Shown here in pieces: positions 15,552 to 24,698 of a stretch of DNA of 64,000 nucleotides; position 1 is the stretch's first letter; every line of letters begins with the position of its first letter. The notes under the pieces were generated by a model. It saw only the letters and a list, made by a program, of their open reading frames with translations. It was not told the origin of the DNA and did not search any database. The translations under genes and the position numbers were made by a program. This DNA comes from Bradyrhizobium manausense. Its GTDB lineage: Bacteria; Pseudomonadota; Alphaproteobacteria; Rhizobiales; Xanthobacteraceae. The DNA is taken from contig NZ_JAFCKB010000002.1 in assembly GCF_018130615.1 (NCBI RefSeq), forward strand, positions 1-64,000. Reading direction: 5' to 3'.

Positions 15552-15983
15552 TTACACAGGCGGAATACCATCCGGCGGGTTCTCGTCAAACCCGTGCATG
15601 CGCAGAGCCCATTGCAAGCCGACCACAGCTCCTTTTACCGGCTGCAATAGTCCGAGGGACGCGAAGAAGGTGAAGGGCAGGTAGGCGGCGAAGCTGAGCC
15701 AGATCGGCGTGGTGTAGTTGGTCTCGATCCAGAGGATCGAGGGGACCACGATGTGGCCGACGATGACGATCACGAGATAGGCGGGCAGATCGTCGGCGCG
15801 ATGCGGCGTGAAGTCGAGGTCGCAGACCGCGCAATTGTCCGCCGTCTTCAGGAAGGCGCGAAACAGCTTGCCCTGGCCGCAGCGCGGGCAGCGGCCGCGA
15901 AAACCGCGCTTCATCGCGGCCCAGACGTCGCGCTTCTCGACGAGGCCTGTCTCGCGCGTCCAGATCTTTGGGGCCGTGCTCAT
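15552..15983 (-). CDS. DUF983 membrane protein with zinc-ribbon-like N-terminus
   Basis: 143 residues. Around residues 30-55 are two Cys pairs, CPRCGQGKLF and CAVCDLDF, a zinc-ribbon, followed by two transmembrane helices (about 69-92 and 97-120). This is the DUF983 family, inner membrane, function unknown but often linked to respiratory or envelope genes. Start chosen at ATG 15983; ATG 15992 would overlap the rnr stop. It follows rnr by two bases and shares its transcript. Confidence 0.88.
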   Translation of the reverse strand: MSTAPKIWTRETGLVEKRDVWAAMKRGFRGRCPRCGQGKLFRAFLKTADNCAVCDLDFTPHRADDLPAYLVIVIVGHIVVPSILWIETNYTTPIWLSFAAYLPFTFFASLGLLQPVKGAVVGLQWALRMHGFDENPPDGIPPV

Positions 15984-15985
15984 CG

Positions 15986-18337
15986 TCACCATGCCTTGCC
16001 CTTCTTGCCTTTGCCCTTGTTTTTTCCTTTGCCCTTCTTCGCTTTGCCAGGCTTTTGCTTTGGCGGTTTGCGTTTTCTCTCCGGGCTGCGTCCGGGATGG
16101 GCCTTGAGCGAAGGGCGGCGCTGCGGACCGGGTTGCCTGCGGTCGCGCGGCGCGGTCTCGCTGGATGACGACAGCAGCTCGAAACGCAACGCGCCTGCGA
16201 TCGGAGCCGCTTCGATCAGACGGACGTCAACGACGTCGCCGAGCTGGTACATGGTGCGGCTGCGGGTGCCGACGAGAGCGTGGCGGCTCTCGTCATAGTT
16301 GAAATATTCCGTTCCGAGGGATCGGATCGGGATCAATCCATCGGCGCCGGTCTCGCTGAGCTTGACGAACAGGCCCGCGCGGGTGACGCCGGAGACGCGG
16401 CCCTGAAAGCTCGCGCCGATGCGGTCGGCGAGGTGATGAGCGATCAGGCGGTCGACGGTCTCGCGCTCGGCCTTCATCGCGCGCCGCTCGGTCAGCGAAA
16501 TATGGGCGGCGACTTCGCCAAGGGTCTCCGGCGTTTCGCTGTCGGGCAGGGCGCCTTCGCCGAGCCCGAGTGCGCGGACCAGTGCACGGTGCACGACGAG
16601 GTCGGCATAACGGCGGATCGGCGAGGTGAAATGCGCGTAGCGGCGCAGGTTCAGGCCGAAATGACCGTAATTCTCCGAGGAATATTCGGCCTGTGCCTGG
16701 GCGCGCAGCACCACCTCGCTCACCAGCGGGTAATAGTCGTGGCCTTCGAGCTGGGCCAGCACGCGGTTGAACAAGGTGGGGCGCAGCGCGCCAGACTTGG
16801 TGAAGGGAACGTCGAGCGTCTCCAGGAATTCCGAGAGCGCGTGGACTTTCTCCAGCGTCGGCTCGTCATGCACGCGGTAGATCAGCGGCAGCGATTTCTT
16901 CTCCAGCATCTCGGCGGCCGCGACGTTGGCGAGGATCATGAACTCCTCGATCAGCTTGTGCGCATCGAGCCTTTCAGGGACGACGACGCGATCGACCGTG
17001 CCGTCGCTCTTCAAGAGGATCTTGCGCTCGGGCAGATCGAGATTGAGCGGATCGCGCTCGTCGCGCGCGCGCTTGGCGCAGGCATAGGCGGCGTAGAGCG
17101 GCTTCAGGATCGGATCGAGCAGGGGACCGGTGGTGTCGTCAGGCCGTCCGTCGATCGCGGCCTGCGCCTGCGCGTAGCTGAGCTTGGCCGCCGAGCGCAT
17201 CAGGATGCGATGGAACGTATGCGAGTGCTTGCGGCCGTCGGGGCCGAGCACCATCCGCACTACGAGTGCGCCGCGCGGTTCGCCCGGCACCAGCGAGCAG
17301 AGATTGTTGGAGATGCGCTCGGGCAGCATCGGCACGACGCGGTCGGGGAAATAGACCGAGTTGCCGCGGTCGAGCGCGGCGCGGTCGAGCGCGGTGCCCG
17401 GCCGGACGTAAAAACTCACATCCGCAATGGCGACATCGACGATGAAGCCGCCTCTGTTGTTCGGATCGGGATCGGCTTGCGCATGCACCGCGTCGTCGTG
17501 ATCCTTGGCGTCAGGCGGATCGATGGTGACGAGCGGCACGTCGCGCCAGTCTTCACGTCCCTTCAGATTCGCCGGCTCCGCCGCTTCCGCCTCGCGCTCT
17601 GCGGCAGAGGAGAATTGCAGGGGGATGTCGTGCGCGTAGATCGCGATCAGGCTGATCGCCTTCTCCGACTTGACCGAGCCGAGCTTCTCCTTGACCCGGC
17701 CGGACGCCAGCCCAAAGCTGCGGGTGCGAACGATGTCGACGCTGACGAGATCGCCGTCCTGCGCGCCCTTCGTGTCGGCCGCGGCGATGTTCAGCTCGCG
17801 GTCGGCGGATTTCTTGTCGACCGGGACCAGCCGTCCGCCGCCTTCGGGAAGGCTGCGGAAGACGCCGAGGATGCGACTCTTGGTCTTGTCGAAGACCTTG
17901 ATGATGTGGCCGCGATAGGCCGGGCCTTCGTTCTCCTCCGAGCGCTCGACCCGCAGCAGCGCGCGGTCGCCGACGCCGGCGGCGGTGCCGGGCCTCGGCC
18001 GGCGCGGGATCTCGATGAGGATCTTTGGCGGCTCGCCGCTCTCGACCTCGTCCCATTCGCTGGGGGAGGCGATCAGCTCGCCATCAGCGTCGCGGCCAGT
18101 AATGTCGGCGACCAGCGTCGGCGGCAGGCTGTCCGGCTCCGAGACCGTGTGGCGTTTCTTCTTGATGGTGCCGTCGTCTGCGAGCTCGCGCAGGAGGCGC
18201 TTGAGCTCGATGCGGTCGGCGTTCTTCAGGCCGAACTCGCGCGCGATGTCGCGGGTTCCGACCTTTCCTGGATGTGCCTTGATGAAGGCGACGATGGCTT
18301 GCCTGTCGGGAAAGCCACGGTCATTCTTGCGTTTCAC
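15986..18337 (-). CDS. rnr: Ribonuclease R
   Basis: 783 residues, GTG start at 18337 behind AGAGG. 3'-5' exoribonuclease that degrades structured RNA. Order: N-terminal winged-helix/cold-shock part (1-230), RNB catalytic domain with the acidic cluster in VTIDPPDAKDHDDAVHA at about 265-281, then an S1 RNA-binding domain at about 640-725 (GASFQGRVSGVTRAGLFVKL). The last ~45 residues are a very basic Lys/Gly tail (KKGKGKNKGKGKK-type), longer than in many relatives and likely to bind RNA or ribosomes. Starts seven bases after the topA stop, so topA-rnr-DUF983 form an operon. Confidence 0.95.
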   Translation of the reverse strand: MKRKNDRGFPDRQAIVAFIKAHPGKVGTRDIAREFGLKNADRIELKRLLRELADDGTIKKKRHTVSEPDSLPPTLVADITGRDADGELIASPSEWDEVESGEPPKILIEIPRRPRPGTAAGVGDRALLRVERSEENEGPAYRGHIIKVFDKTKSRILGVFRSLPEGGGRLVPVDKKSADRELNIAAADTKGAQDGDLVSVDIVRTRSFGLASGRVKEKLGSVKSEKAISLIAIYAHDIPLQFSSAAEREAEAAEPANLKGREDWRDVPLVTIDPPDAKDHDDAVHAQADPDPNNRGGFIVDVAIADVSFYVRPGTALDRAALDRGNSVYFPDRVVPMLPERISNNLCSLVPGEPRGALVVRMVLGPDGRKHSHTFHRILMRSAAKLSYAQAQAAIDGRPDDTTGPLLDPILKPLYAAYACAKRARDERDPLNLDLPERKILLKSDGTVDRVVVPERLDAHKLIEEFMILANVAAAEMLEKKSLPLIYRVHDEPTLEKVHALSEFLETLDVPFTKSGALRPTLFNRVLAQLEGHDYYPLVSEVVLRAQAQAEYSSENYGHFGLNLRRYAHFTSPIRRYADLVVHRALVRALGLGEGALPDSETPETLGEVAAHISLTERRAMKAERETVDRLIAHHLADRIGASFQGRVSGVTRAGLFVKLSETGADGLIPIRSLGTEYFNYDESRHALVGTRSRTMYQLGDVVDVRLIEAAPIAGALRFELLSSSSETAPRDRRQPGPQRRPSLKAHPGRSPERKRKPPKQKPGKAKKGKGKNKGKGKKGKAW

Positions 18338-18344
18338 TTAACCT

Positions 18345-21101
18345 CTAATTGGTGCCGGCACTCTTCTTGGCCGGAGCTTTGGCTGCGCCACCTGACTTGG
18401 TCGCCGACGTCTTGACTGCTGAAGTCTTGGCCGTCGACGCCACGCCCGCGCGCGCCTTGCTGGTGGATTCTGATTTGGTCTTGGCCGCTTTCTTCGCGGC
18501 CGGCTTCTTCTTCGGCGCGGCGTCGTCGCCATCCGCGGCCTTTGCAGTTTTCTTGGCCTTGGCCGGCTTCGCCGCCTTCTTCGGCTTCTTGCCGCCGCCC
18601 TTGGCCGCGCGCTCATCGATCAGCGCGATTGCCTGTGCAATCGTGACCGAGTCCTTCTCGAACTCGGCCGGGATGGTGGCATTGACGCCGCCTGCGGTGA
18701 CATAGGCACCATAACGGCCGCTCTTCACGGTGACGGTGCCGAGCGTCGGATGATCGCCGAGCGCCTTGCCGGGATCGGCACCGAAGCGGCGGCTCGGGCC
18801 CTTCGCAACCTTCTCGGCAATCAGCGTCACGGCGCGGTTGAGGCCGATGTCGAAGACCTCGTCGCCGGCTTCCAGGCTGGCATAGGTCTTCTCGTGCTTC
18901 ACGAACGGCCCGAAGCGGCCGAGGCCGGCGGTGATCGGCTGGCCGGTCTCCGGATGCTTGCCGATCTCGCGCGGCAGCGACAGCAGCTTGAGCGCAAGCT
19001 CGAGCTCGATATCGCCGGGTGAGGTGCCCTTCGGGATGCCCGCGCGCTTCGGCTTCTCGCCTTCCTCATAGTCTTTCTGCTCGCCGAGCTGGATATAGGG
19101 GCCGAAGCGGCCGGCCTTGACCCAGACATCGCGACCGGTCTCGGGATCCTGGCCGAGCGAACGGTCGGCGGTGGTCTCGCTGTCGGCGGCGAGCTGACGG
19201 GTGTAGCGGCACTCCGGATAGTTCGAGCAGCCGACGAAGGCGCCGAACTTGCCGGCCTTGAGATTCAGCCGGCCGTTGCCGCAGCTCGGGCACTGCCTGA
19301 TGTCGCCGCCATCCGCGCGCGGCGGATAGATGTGCTGCCCCAGCATCTCGTCGAGCACGTCCAGGACCTGCGCGACGCGCAGATCCTTGATCTCGTCGAC
19401 GGCGCCGATGAAGCCGGTCCAGAAATCCTTCAGCACCTGCTGCCAGGAAATCTCGTTGTTGGAGATGCGGTCGAGCTGCTCCTCCAGATTGGCCGTGAAA
19501 TCGTATTCGACGTAGCGATTGAAGAAGCTTTCGAGGAACGCGACCACGACGCGGCCCTTGTCCTCGCCGTGAAGGCGCTTCTTCTCCAGCTTGACGTAGC
19601 CGCGGTCCTTCAGCACCTGGAGGATCGAGGCATAGGTCGAGGGCCGGCCGATGCCGAGCTCTTCCATGCGCTTGACGAGCGAGGCTTCCGAGAAGCGCGG
19701 CGGCGGCTCGGTGAAATGCTGGGTGACGGAGAGCGAGTCGCGCTTGATCGCCTCGCCCTGGCTCATCGCGGGCAGGCGGCGGGAATCCTCGTCTTCCTCG
19801 TCGTCGCGACCTTCCTGGTAGAGGGTCAGGAAACCGTCGAACTTGACGACCTGGCCGGTCGCGCGCAGCTCCAGCGTGCGGCCGCCGGCCTTCGCCGTAA
19901 TGTCGACGGTGGTGCGCTCGAGCTCGGCCGATTCCATCTGGCTCGCGATGGTACGCTTCCAGATCAGCTCATAGAGCCGCGCCTGGTCGGCATCGAGCTT
20001 GCGGCTCATGCTGTCAGGGCGGCGTGACATGTCGGTCGGGCGGATGGCTTCGTGCGCTTCCTGGGCGTTCTTGGCCTTGGCCTGGTACTGGCGCGGGGCA
20101 TCCGGCACGTAGGCGTTGCCGTAATCCTCGCCGATCACCTTGCGCGCCTGGGTGATCGCCTCGGGGGCGATCTGCACACCGTCGGTACGCATATAAGTAA
20201 TGAGTCCGGTGGTCTCGCCGCCGATGTCGATGCCTTCATAGAGGCGCTGCGCGATCCGCATCGTGTGCGCCGGCGCAAAGCCGTATTTGCGGCTGGCTTC
20301 CTGCTGCAAGGTCGATGTCGTGAAGGGCGCCTGCGGATTGCGGCGCGCCGGCTTGGCATCGACCGCCGTGACCGCGTAGGTCGCAAGCTCCAGGGCCTTC
20401 TTGAAGTCTTCGGCCTCAGCGCCGGTTCCGATGTCGAGCCGCTGGATCTTCTTGCCGTCGGCACCGACGAGGCGCGCCTCGAAGGCATCGCCGCGCGGCG
20501 TCAGCAGCGTCGCGACCAGCGACCAATATTCGCGCGGCACAAACTTCTCGATCTCGAGCTCGCGGTCGCAGACCAGACGCAGCGCCACTGACTGCACGCG
20601 GCCGGCCGAGCGCGCGCCCGGCAGCTTGCGCCACAGCACGGGGGAGAGGGTGAAGCCGACCAGATAGTCCAGTGCACGGCGCGCCATATAGGCGTCGACC
20701 AGCGCACCGTCGATCTCGCGCGGATGCTTCATCGCGTCCGTGACGGCCTGCTTGGTGATGGCGTTGAACACCACGCGCTCGATCTTCTGATCCTTCAGCG
20801 CGCGCTTCTCCTTCATCACCTCCAGCACGTGCCAGGAGATGGCCTCGCCCTCGCGATCAGGGTCGGTCGCCAGAATCAGGCGGTCGGCGCCCTTCAAGGA
20901 TTTGGCGATATCGTTGAGCCGACCGGCCGCCTTGGGGTCGACCTCCCAGATCATCTTGAAATTGGCCTCGGGATCGACGGAACCGTTCTTTGCCGGCAAG
21001 TCGCGGACATGGCCGAACGAGGCCAGAACCTCATAGGACGAGCCCAAATACTTGTTGATCGTCTTGGCTTTCGCCGGCGACTCCACAATGACGATATTCA
21101 T
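18345..21101 (-). CDS. topA: DNA topoisomerase I
   Basis: 918 residues. Type IA topoisomerase relaxing negative supercoils. Toprim domain at the N-terminus (VIVESPAKAK, DPDREGE at 80-86), catalytic Tyr303 in GLITYMRTDG, one tetracysteine zinc finger (CPSCGNG...CSNYPEC, about 600-630), then several repeated C-terminal Topo I repeats (KAGRFGPYIQLGEQ, GLGRFGPFVKHE, KSGRYGAYVTAGG). The last ~80 residues are a Lys/Ala/Ser-rich histone-like tail, common in rhizobial TopA and probably a DNA-binding anchor. In relatives dprA lies directly upstream; here a 4-kb accessory block separates them. Confidence 0.97.
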   Translation of the reverse strand: MNIVIVESPAKAKTINKYLGSSYEVLASFGHVRDLPAKNGSVDPEANFKMIWEVDPKAAGRLNDIAKSLKGADRLILATDPDREGEAISWHVLEVMKEKRALKDQKIERVVFNAITKQAVTDAMKHPREIDGALVDAYMARRALDYLVGFTLSPVLWRKLPGARSAGRVQSVALRLVCDRELEIEKFVPREYWSLVATLLTPRGDAFEARLVGADGKKIQRLDIGTGAEAEDFKKALELATYAVTAVDAKPARRNPQAPFTTSTLQQEASRKYGFAPAHTMRIAQRLYEGIDIGGETTGLITYMRTDGVQIAPEAITQARKVIGEDYGNAYVPDAPRQYQAKAKNAQEAHEAIRPTDMSRRPDSMSRKLDADQARLYELIWKRTIASQMESAELERTTVDITAKAGGRTLELRATGQVVKFDGFLTLYQEGRDDEEDEDSRRLPAMSQGEAIKRDSLSVTQHFTEPPPRFSEASLVKRMEELGIGRPSTYASILQVLKDRGYVKLEKKRLHGEDKGRVVVAFLESFFNRYVEYDFTANLEEQLDRISNNEISWQQVLKDFWTGFIGAVDEIKDLRVAQVLDVLDEMLGQHIYPPRADGGDIRQCPSCGNGRLNLKAGKFGAFVGCSNYPECRYTRQLAADSETTADRSLGQDPETGRDVWVKAGRFGPYIQLGEQKDYEEGEKPKRAGIPKGTSPGDIELELALKLLSLPREIGKHPETGQPITAGLGRFGPFVKHEKTYASLEAGDEVFDIGLNRAVTLIAEKVAKGPSRRFGADPGKALGDHPTLGTVTVKSGRYGAYVTAGGVNATIPAEFEKDSVTIAQAIALIDERAAKGGGKKPKKAAKPAKAKKTAKAADGDDAAPKKKPAAKKAAKTKSESTSKARAGVASTAKTSAVKTSATKSGGAAKAPAKKSAGTN

Positions 21102-21318
21102 GTAGTTCCAGTAACTTACGGGAAAATCTTGGGCCGATTTCTTCTAGATTCGGGTCGGCCGTTTCGTCCCGAACATGGGTGGTGAGGCGGGTCCTGTCAA
21201 ATCGAAGGGTGTTGAAAGCCCGCGGAATGGGAAAAGTTTCATATCGAGAAAGTTGCGAAATACCACCTTGGAGTTGTGGCCGGTGTGGGCGTAATGTTTC
21301 CGCGGGGCATGGATTCGG

Positions 21319-21567
21319 GTGGGGCTGGTGGCAAAGCCAGGGAAGAAACGGGCGCGCGCCGCAATAGGCGTGCGGGGAGGCTCGCGTAACGAGGAACCGG
21401 GGGAGGGCGGGGTCGATGAAGCCGTGGCCTTCATCGCCGAGCAGGCGGGCGCATTGCGCAAGCTTGCCGAGCGGCACAAGCTCGATGTGCTGCATTATCT
21501 CTTAGGAATGACCAAGCTCGAAGCCGACGAACACCTGCGGCTGCGCAGCAAGCGCAAGCTGTCGTGA
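21319..21567 (+). CDS. Small protein of unknown function
   Basis: Up to 82 residues from GTG at 21319; the believable part is the last ~50 (VDEAVAFIAEQAGALRKLAE, then HKLDVLHYLLGMTKLEADEHL and a basic RSKRKLS end), a helical segment that looks conserved, while the start is Gly/Arg-rich and uncertain. Divergent from topA. No function recognised; it may be a membrane-free regulatory or adaptor peptide. Start codon confidence is low. Confidence 0.55.
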   Translation: MGLVAKPGKKRARAAIGVRGGSRNEEPGEGGVDEAVAFIAEQAGALRKLAERHKLDVLHYLLGMTKLEADEHLRLRSKRKLS

Positions 21568-21606
21568 GGGGTGGGCGAGAATAGGGCCGCCGTAATGACA
21601 GGCGCG

Positions 21607-22161
21607 CTAGCCGTTGCGTCCAGCCAACTTCGCCAATCGCTGGCCGAGATATTCTGCGGTGCTGACGTCGCTCTGAGGCAAGTCGCTGTCGACCAAATGT
21701 GTCGCCAAGCCAAGCTGGCTGCCCAGGCGATTGCGGCCACTTGGATCCTCTCCACCCGGAATATCCAACCCGCACCAGAGCATCCCGTGCTGAGCAGCCA
21801 GGATCGTAAGGTAGCTCAAAGTGTGGAGCTGATCGCCAGCTGCGCAGGCGCCCGTCGTAAATCCGGCTGCGATCTTGTTGACCCATCGCTGCTGGCTCCA
21901 TCGATCACTTGAAGCGTCTGCGAAGGCTTTGAACTGAGCAGATGGTCCGCCCATGTAAGTCGGGGTCCCAAATGCAACAGCGCCGGCGCGGTCAATCGTC
22001 TCCAATAACCTCTCGTTCTGGAATCGGCCTGACACGATGTCGTCGCCTAAAATGCGACAGAGCGCGACCTCCACCATGCGATCCGCTCCGCGCGCGACCG
22101 CATGGGCCAGCTTCTCGGTGGTGCCGGAGATCGAAAAATAGACGATGGCGAGCAACGGCAT
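21607..22161 (-). CDS. Flavodoxin-like/NAD(P)H quinone reductase-type protein
   Basis: 184 residues. The N-terminal FMN-binding loop VYFSISGTTEKLA (about 7-19) and the second loop FGTPTYMGGPSAQFKAF (about 65-80) are those of WrbA/flavodoxin folds; GFTTGACAAGDQ (about 99-110) corresponds to the third flavin-binding loop. Likely FMN-dependent oxidoreductase in the cytosol. Lower GC than its neighbours in places. It is the first member of the topA-dprA accessory block. Exact reaction unknown. Confidence 0.8.
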   Translation of the reverse strand: MPLLAIVYFSISGTTEKLAHAVARGADRMVEVALCRILGDDIVSGRFQNERLLETIDRAGAVAFGTPTYMGGPSAQFKAFADASSDRWSQQRWVNKIAAGFTTGACAAGDQLHTLSYLTILAAQHGMLWCGLDIPGGEDPSGRNRLGSQLGLATHLVDSDLPQSDVSTAEYLGQRLAKLAGRNG

Positions 22162-22228
22162 GGCGGCAACACTTTGGTTGTTGAGCCATCTTTGACGCCG
22201 TCTGTACTTTCTACAAGTCCCTCACATG

Positions 22229-22696
22229 TCACGCCGACCGCCGCCGCGACGCTGGCCGCGGCTTCAGCATTGTGTCGGCGGGGCTAAGCAGGCGACCGTC
22301 TTCCGCACGCATTTCGAGCTTCTTGACCGGACGGCCTTTCGCGCGATCCACCAGGATGGTCGCGATCTGCTCGGGGTGCTCATCGAACTCCTCGCTCCAT
22401 TGCCGGAGCGCCACCAGGATCGGGTAGACGCCGCGGCCCTTCGGCGTCAGCACATATTCCTGGTAGGCGCTGCCGTCGGAGGCGGGGGCCAGCGCCAGGA
22501 TGCCGTGGTCGACCATCGAGCGCAGCCGCACGGACAGGATGTTCTTGGCCATGCCGAGCTTGCTCTGAAACTCGCCGAAGCGGCGCAGGCCGAACAGCGC
22601 CTCGCGGATGATCAGGAGCGACCACCAGTCGCCGATCGCCTCCAGCGATCGCGCGATTGGGCAGCCGTCGCCCTCAAAGCTCGTTCGTTTCACCAT
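22229..22696 (-). CDS. HxlR-family transcriptional regulator (SDR-linked)
   Basis: 155 residues. Winged helix of the HxlR/MarR-like class: CPIARSLEAIGDWWSLLIIREA at 12-33 with Cys12 at the position that senses thiol stress in YodB-like members, followed by recognition helix NILSVRLRSM. Divergent from the SDR gene at 22818, with a large palindrome (22749-22805) between the two; it probably controls that gene and itself. C-terminal tail is basic and lacks known sensor domains. Confidence 0.9.
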   Translation of the reverse strand: MVKRTSFEGDGCPIARSLEAIGDWWSLLIIREALFGLRRFGEFQSKLGMAKNILSVRLRSMVDHGILALAPASDGSAYQEYVLTPKGRGVYPILVALRQWSEEFDEHPEQIATILVDRAKGRPVKKLEMRAEDGRLLSPADTMLKPRPASRRRSA

Positions 22697-22748
22697 CGTC
22701 CTGGTCCTGTCGCGTTCGCCCGGTTTCGGCGCCGATCACGCGCTTGTG

Positions 22749-22805
22749 TGGTTGCATCATAAAACCATGTGCCCTAGATGGCAACATAGTTTCATAATGC
22801 AACCA
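22749..22805. promoter_or_regulatory. 57-bp inverted repeat between hxlR and SDR genes
   Basis: Left arm 22749-22770 and right arm 22784-22805 are inverted copies over 22 bases with four mismatches (both begin TGGTTGCAT read inward), around a 13-base centre that is itself nearly symmetric (GCC...GGC). It spans the divergent promoter region, ending 12 bases before the SDR start codon. A dimeric or tetrameric HxlR operator is the natural reading; the binder is inferred. Confidence 0.75.
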
Positions 22806-22817
22806 CTGGAGACGAGC

Positions 22818-23591
22818 ATGAGGCTTCGAGGCAAGACGGCGCTGATTACCGGCGGCAACAGCGGCATTGGACTGGCGACCGCAAGGCTGTTCGTGGCCGA
22901 GGGGGCGAAGGTGATCATCACAGGGCGCAACAAGGAGACGCTGGAGGCCGCCGCGAAGGAGCTTGGTCCGAATGCGATCGCATTCGCCGCGGACGCGACT
23001 GACATTGCCGCGACGGAAGCTGCGATCAAGAAGGGCACCGAGAAGTTCGGCAAGCTCGACATCGTTTTTGCCAATGCCGGCATCCCCGGCAGCACACCGC
23101 TCGGCTCGGCAACGCTTGAGACCTTCGAGAAGGTGATCAGCACCAATCTCACCGGCGTGTTCTTCACCGTGCAGTCCGCGCTGCCTTATCTCAACGACAA
23201 TTCCTCGATCATCCTCAACGGCTCGGTGATCTCCGTGCTCGGCATTCCCGGTTACTCGGCTTATGGCGCGGCGAAGGCCGGCGTGCGGGCGATGGCGCGG
23301 ATCATGGCGTCGGAACTGTCGCCGCGCGGCATCCGCGTCAACGTGGTCGCGCCCGGCGCGATCCGCACGCCGATCTGGGGCGCTGCGATCGCGACGCCCG
23401 AAGCGGAGAAGGCGTTCGAGAAGCGCATCGGACTGTCGACGCCGCTCGGCCGGATTGGTGAACCCGATCACATTTCGAAGACGGTGTTGTTCCTCGCCTC
23501 CGACGATGCCGGGCACATCCAGGGACAGGAGATCTTCGTCGACGGCGGCGCGGTGGCCTCGCCGAGTGGCGCGCCGATCTATCGCGGTTGA
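22818..23591 (+). CDS. Short-chain dehydrogenase/reductase
   Basis: 257 residues, classical SDR. Cofactor loop TGGNSGIG at 11-18, NAG at 86-88, catalytic Tyr149 and Lys153 in YSAYGAAKAG, and C-terminal DGG. NAD(P)H-dependent oxidoreductase of an unknown alcohol or carbonyl. Arg38 after the second strand (TGRN) favours NADP(H). Start ATG at 22818 follows GGAG. Divergent from an HxlR regulator, whose thiol-type sensing would fit induction by electrophiles or quinones. Confidence 0.93.
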   Translation: MRLRGKTALITGGNSGIGLATARLFVAEGAKVIITGRNKETLEAAAKELGPNAIAFAADATDIAATEAAIKKGTEKFGKLDIVFANAGIPGSTPLGSATLETFEKVISTNLTGVFFTVQSALPYLNDNSSIILNGSVISVLGIPGYSAYGAAKAGVRAMARIMASELSPRGIRVNVVAPGAIRTPIWGAAIATPEAEKAFEKRIGLSTPLGRIGEPDHISKTVLFLASDDAGHIQGQEIFVDGGAVASPSGAPIYRG

Positions 23592-23613
23592 TCAAGTGAT
23601 CTGAAAATTGAAT

Positions 23614-23647
23614 CGGCCGGCGCTGAAGGAAGCAGTTGCGCCGGCCG
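23614..23647 (+). terminator. 10-bp stem-loop after SDR gene
   Basis: CGGCCGGCGC (23614-23623) and GCGCCGGCCG (23638-23647) with a 14-base loop, 22 bases after the SDR stop. No T tract, so either a weak terminator or a stabilising stem. Confidence 0.5.
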
Positions 23648-23770
23648 GTTCCCGCATCCTGCGAGCTGTATTTTTCGAACCTTGCGTGGCGCGTTGAACC
23701 TTCGCGCGCGTTGCAAAGACACTTCTACGGGCAGGGGGTCAAAAGACTCGTTTTCAAAAAGGAGTCCGTT

Positions 23771-23953
23771 ATGCCGAAAGCAGCCCGCATTGTTTCACCG
23801 ATTTCAGCACCGCGTATTTACACCGAACGCTCCGCAGTTCCCGCCAAGCACTCCGACATATCCGAGTTCATCGGGGTCGCCATCTTCTCCGGCATCGGCC
23901 TGCTCATGTCGCTCGTTGCCGTGATCCTGGGCATCCAGGGCTCCTGGTTTTAG
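23771..23953 (+). CDS. Small single-pass membrane protein
   Basis: 60 residues from ATG at 23771 with a clear AAGGAG ribosome site. First ~35 residues are polar and basic; residues 36-57 form one hydrophobic helix (IGVAIFSGIGLLMSLVAVIL). A longer frame from 23636 exists but lacks a ribosome site. Function unknown; small membrane proteins of this form are common in Bradyrhizobium stress regulons. Lies alone between the two HxlR pairs. Confidence 0.7.
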   Translation: MPKAARIVSPISAPRIYTERSAVPAKHSDISEFIGVAIFSGIGLLMSLVAVILGIQGSWF

Positions 23954-24006
23954 CTTTGTCGGTCTTTCAGCCGCCGCCGGAATCCGGCAGCGGCTGTCGT
24001 CGAGCC

Positions 24007-24615
24007 TTAAGCTGCGCGCAGGCTGATGGCGGCCTGAAGTGCGCCCGCGAGCGCCTTCTCGCGATGCTCCGGGCCGACCTGAATGCCGTCGGCGACGATG
24101 AATTCCGGATTCGTGATGCCCATGAAGGCGAACACGCCGCGCAAATAGGTTTCGAGGTGTTCGAGCGAGGCGGCCGGCGTGCCCGGGCCGTAATAGCCGC
24201 CGCGCGAAATCGCGAAGATCACGCGCTTGCCGCCAACAAGGCCCTCCGGGCCGTTCGCGCCATATTTGAATGTCTTCCCCGCCGCCATCACGCGATCAAT
24301 CCAGGCCTTGAGCTGGCTCGGGATCGTGAAATTGTACATGGGCGCGCCAATCACGACGGTGTCGGCTTCGAGGAACTCGTTCAGCACGGCTGCGCTCGCC
24401 GCGAGATCGGATGCGAGTTCCGCAGGCGCCGGCGCACCCTGGGCGGCCGCAAGGTGCGAGCCGGACAGATGGGCGAGCGGCGTCTGGGTCAGGTCGCGAT
24501 AGACGAGCTCGAGCGACGGGGTAGCCTGGCGCAGGCGCGCGACGATGGCAGCGGAAACCTGCCTGGAGACGGAGTGGGGGCCGAGCACGCTGGAGTCGAT
24601 ATGGAGGAGTTTCAT
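24007..24615 (-). CDS. azoR: FMN-dependent NADH:quinone/azo reductase AzoR
   Basis: 202 residues from ATG at 24615 (AGGTGA upstream); GTG at 24624 is the alternative. Flavodoxin-like quinone reductase: [18 protein letters not shown] at the start, [19 protein letters not shown] at about 95-113, and SRGGYYG at about 141-147, all AzoR hallmarks. Reduces quinones and azo compounds by two electrons, protecting against thiol and quinone stress. Divergent from an HxlR regulator at 24699. Confidence 0.93.
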   Translation of the reverse strand: MKLLHIDSSVLGPHSVSRQVSAAIVARLRQATPSLELVYRDLTQTPLAHLSGSHLAAAQGAPAPAELASDLAASAAVLNEFLEADTVVIGAPMYNFTIPSQLKAWIDRVMAAGKTFKYGANGPEGLVGGKRVIFAISRGGYYGPGTPAASLEHLETYLRGVFAFMGITNPEFIVADGIQVGPEHREKALAGALQAAISLRAA

Positions 24616-24698
24616 TGGGGTCACCTATGGTATAGATTTGTAACCCGCACTACATGAGTGACTGTCGAAAGCCCCGCAAGAACGCACTTTTTTGAGCC

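Noticed and set aside
16280-18415. Long plus-strand frame (over 700 codons) opposite rnr
   Set aside because: It is the antisense of rnr, common in GC-rich DNA where stop codons are scarce; its product has no recognisable domain and rnr on the other strand is certain.
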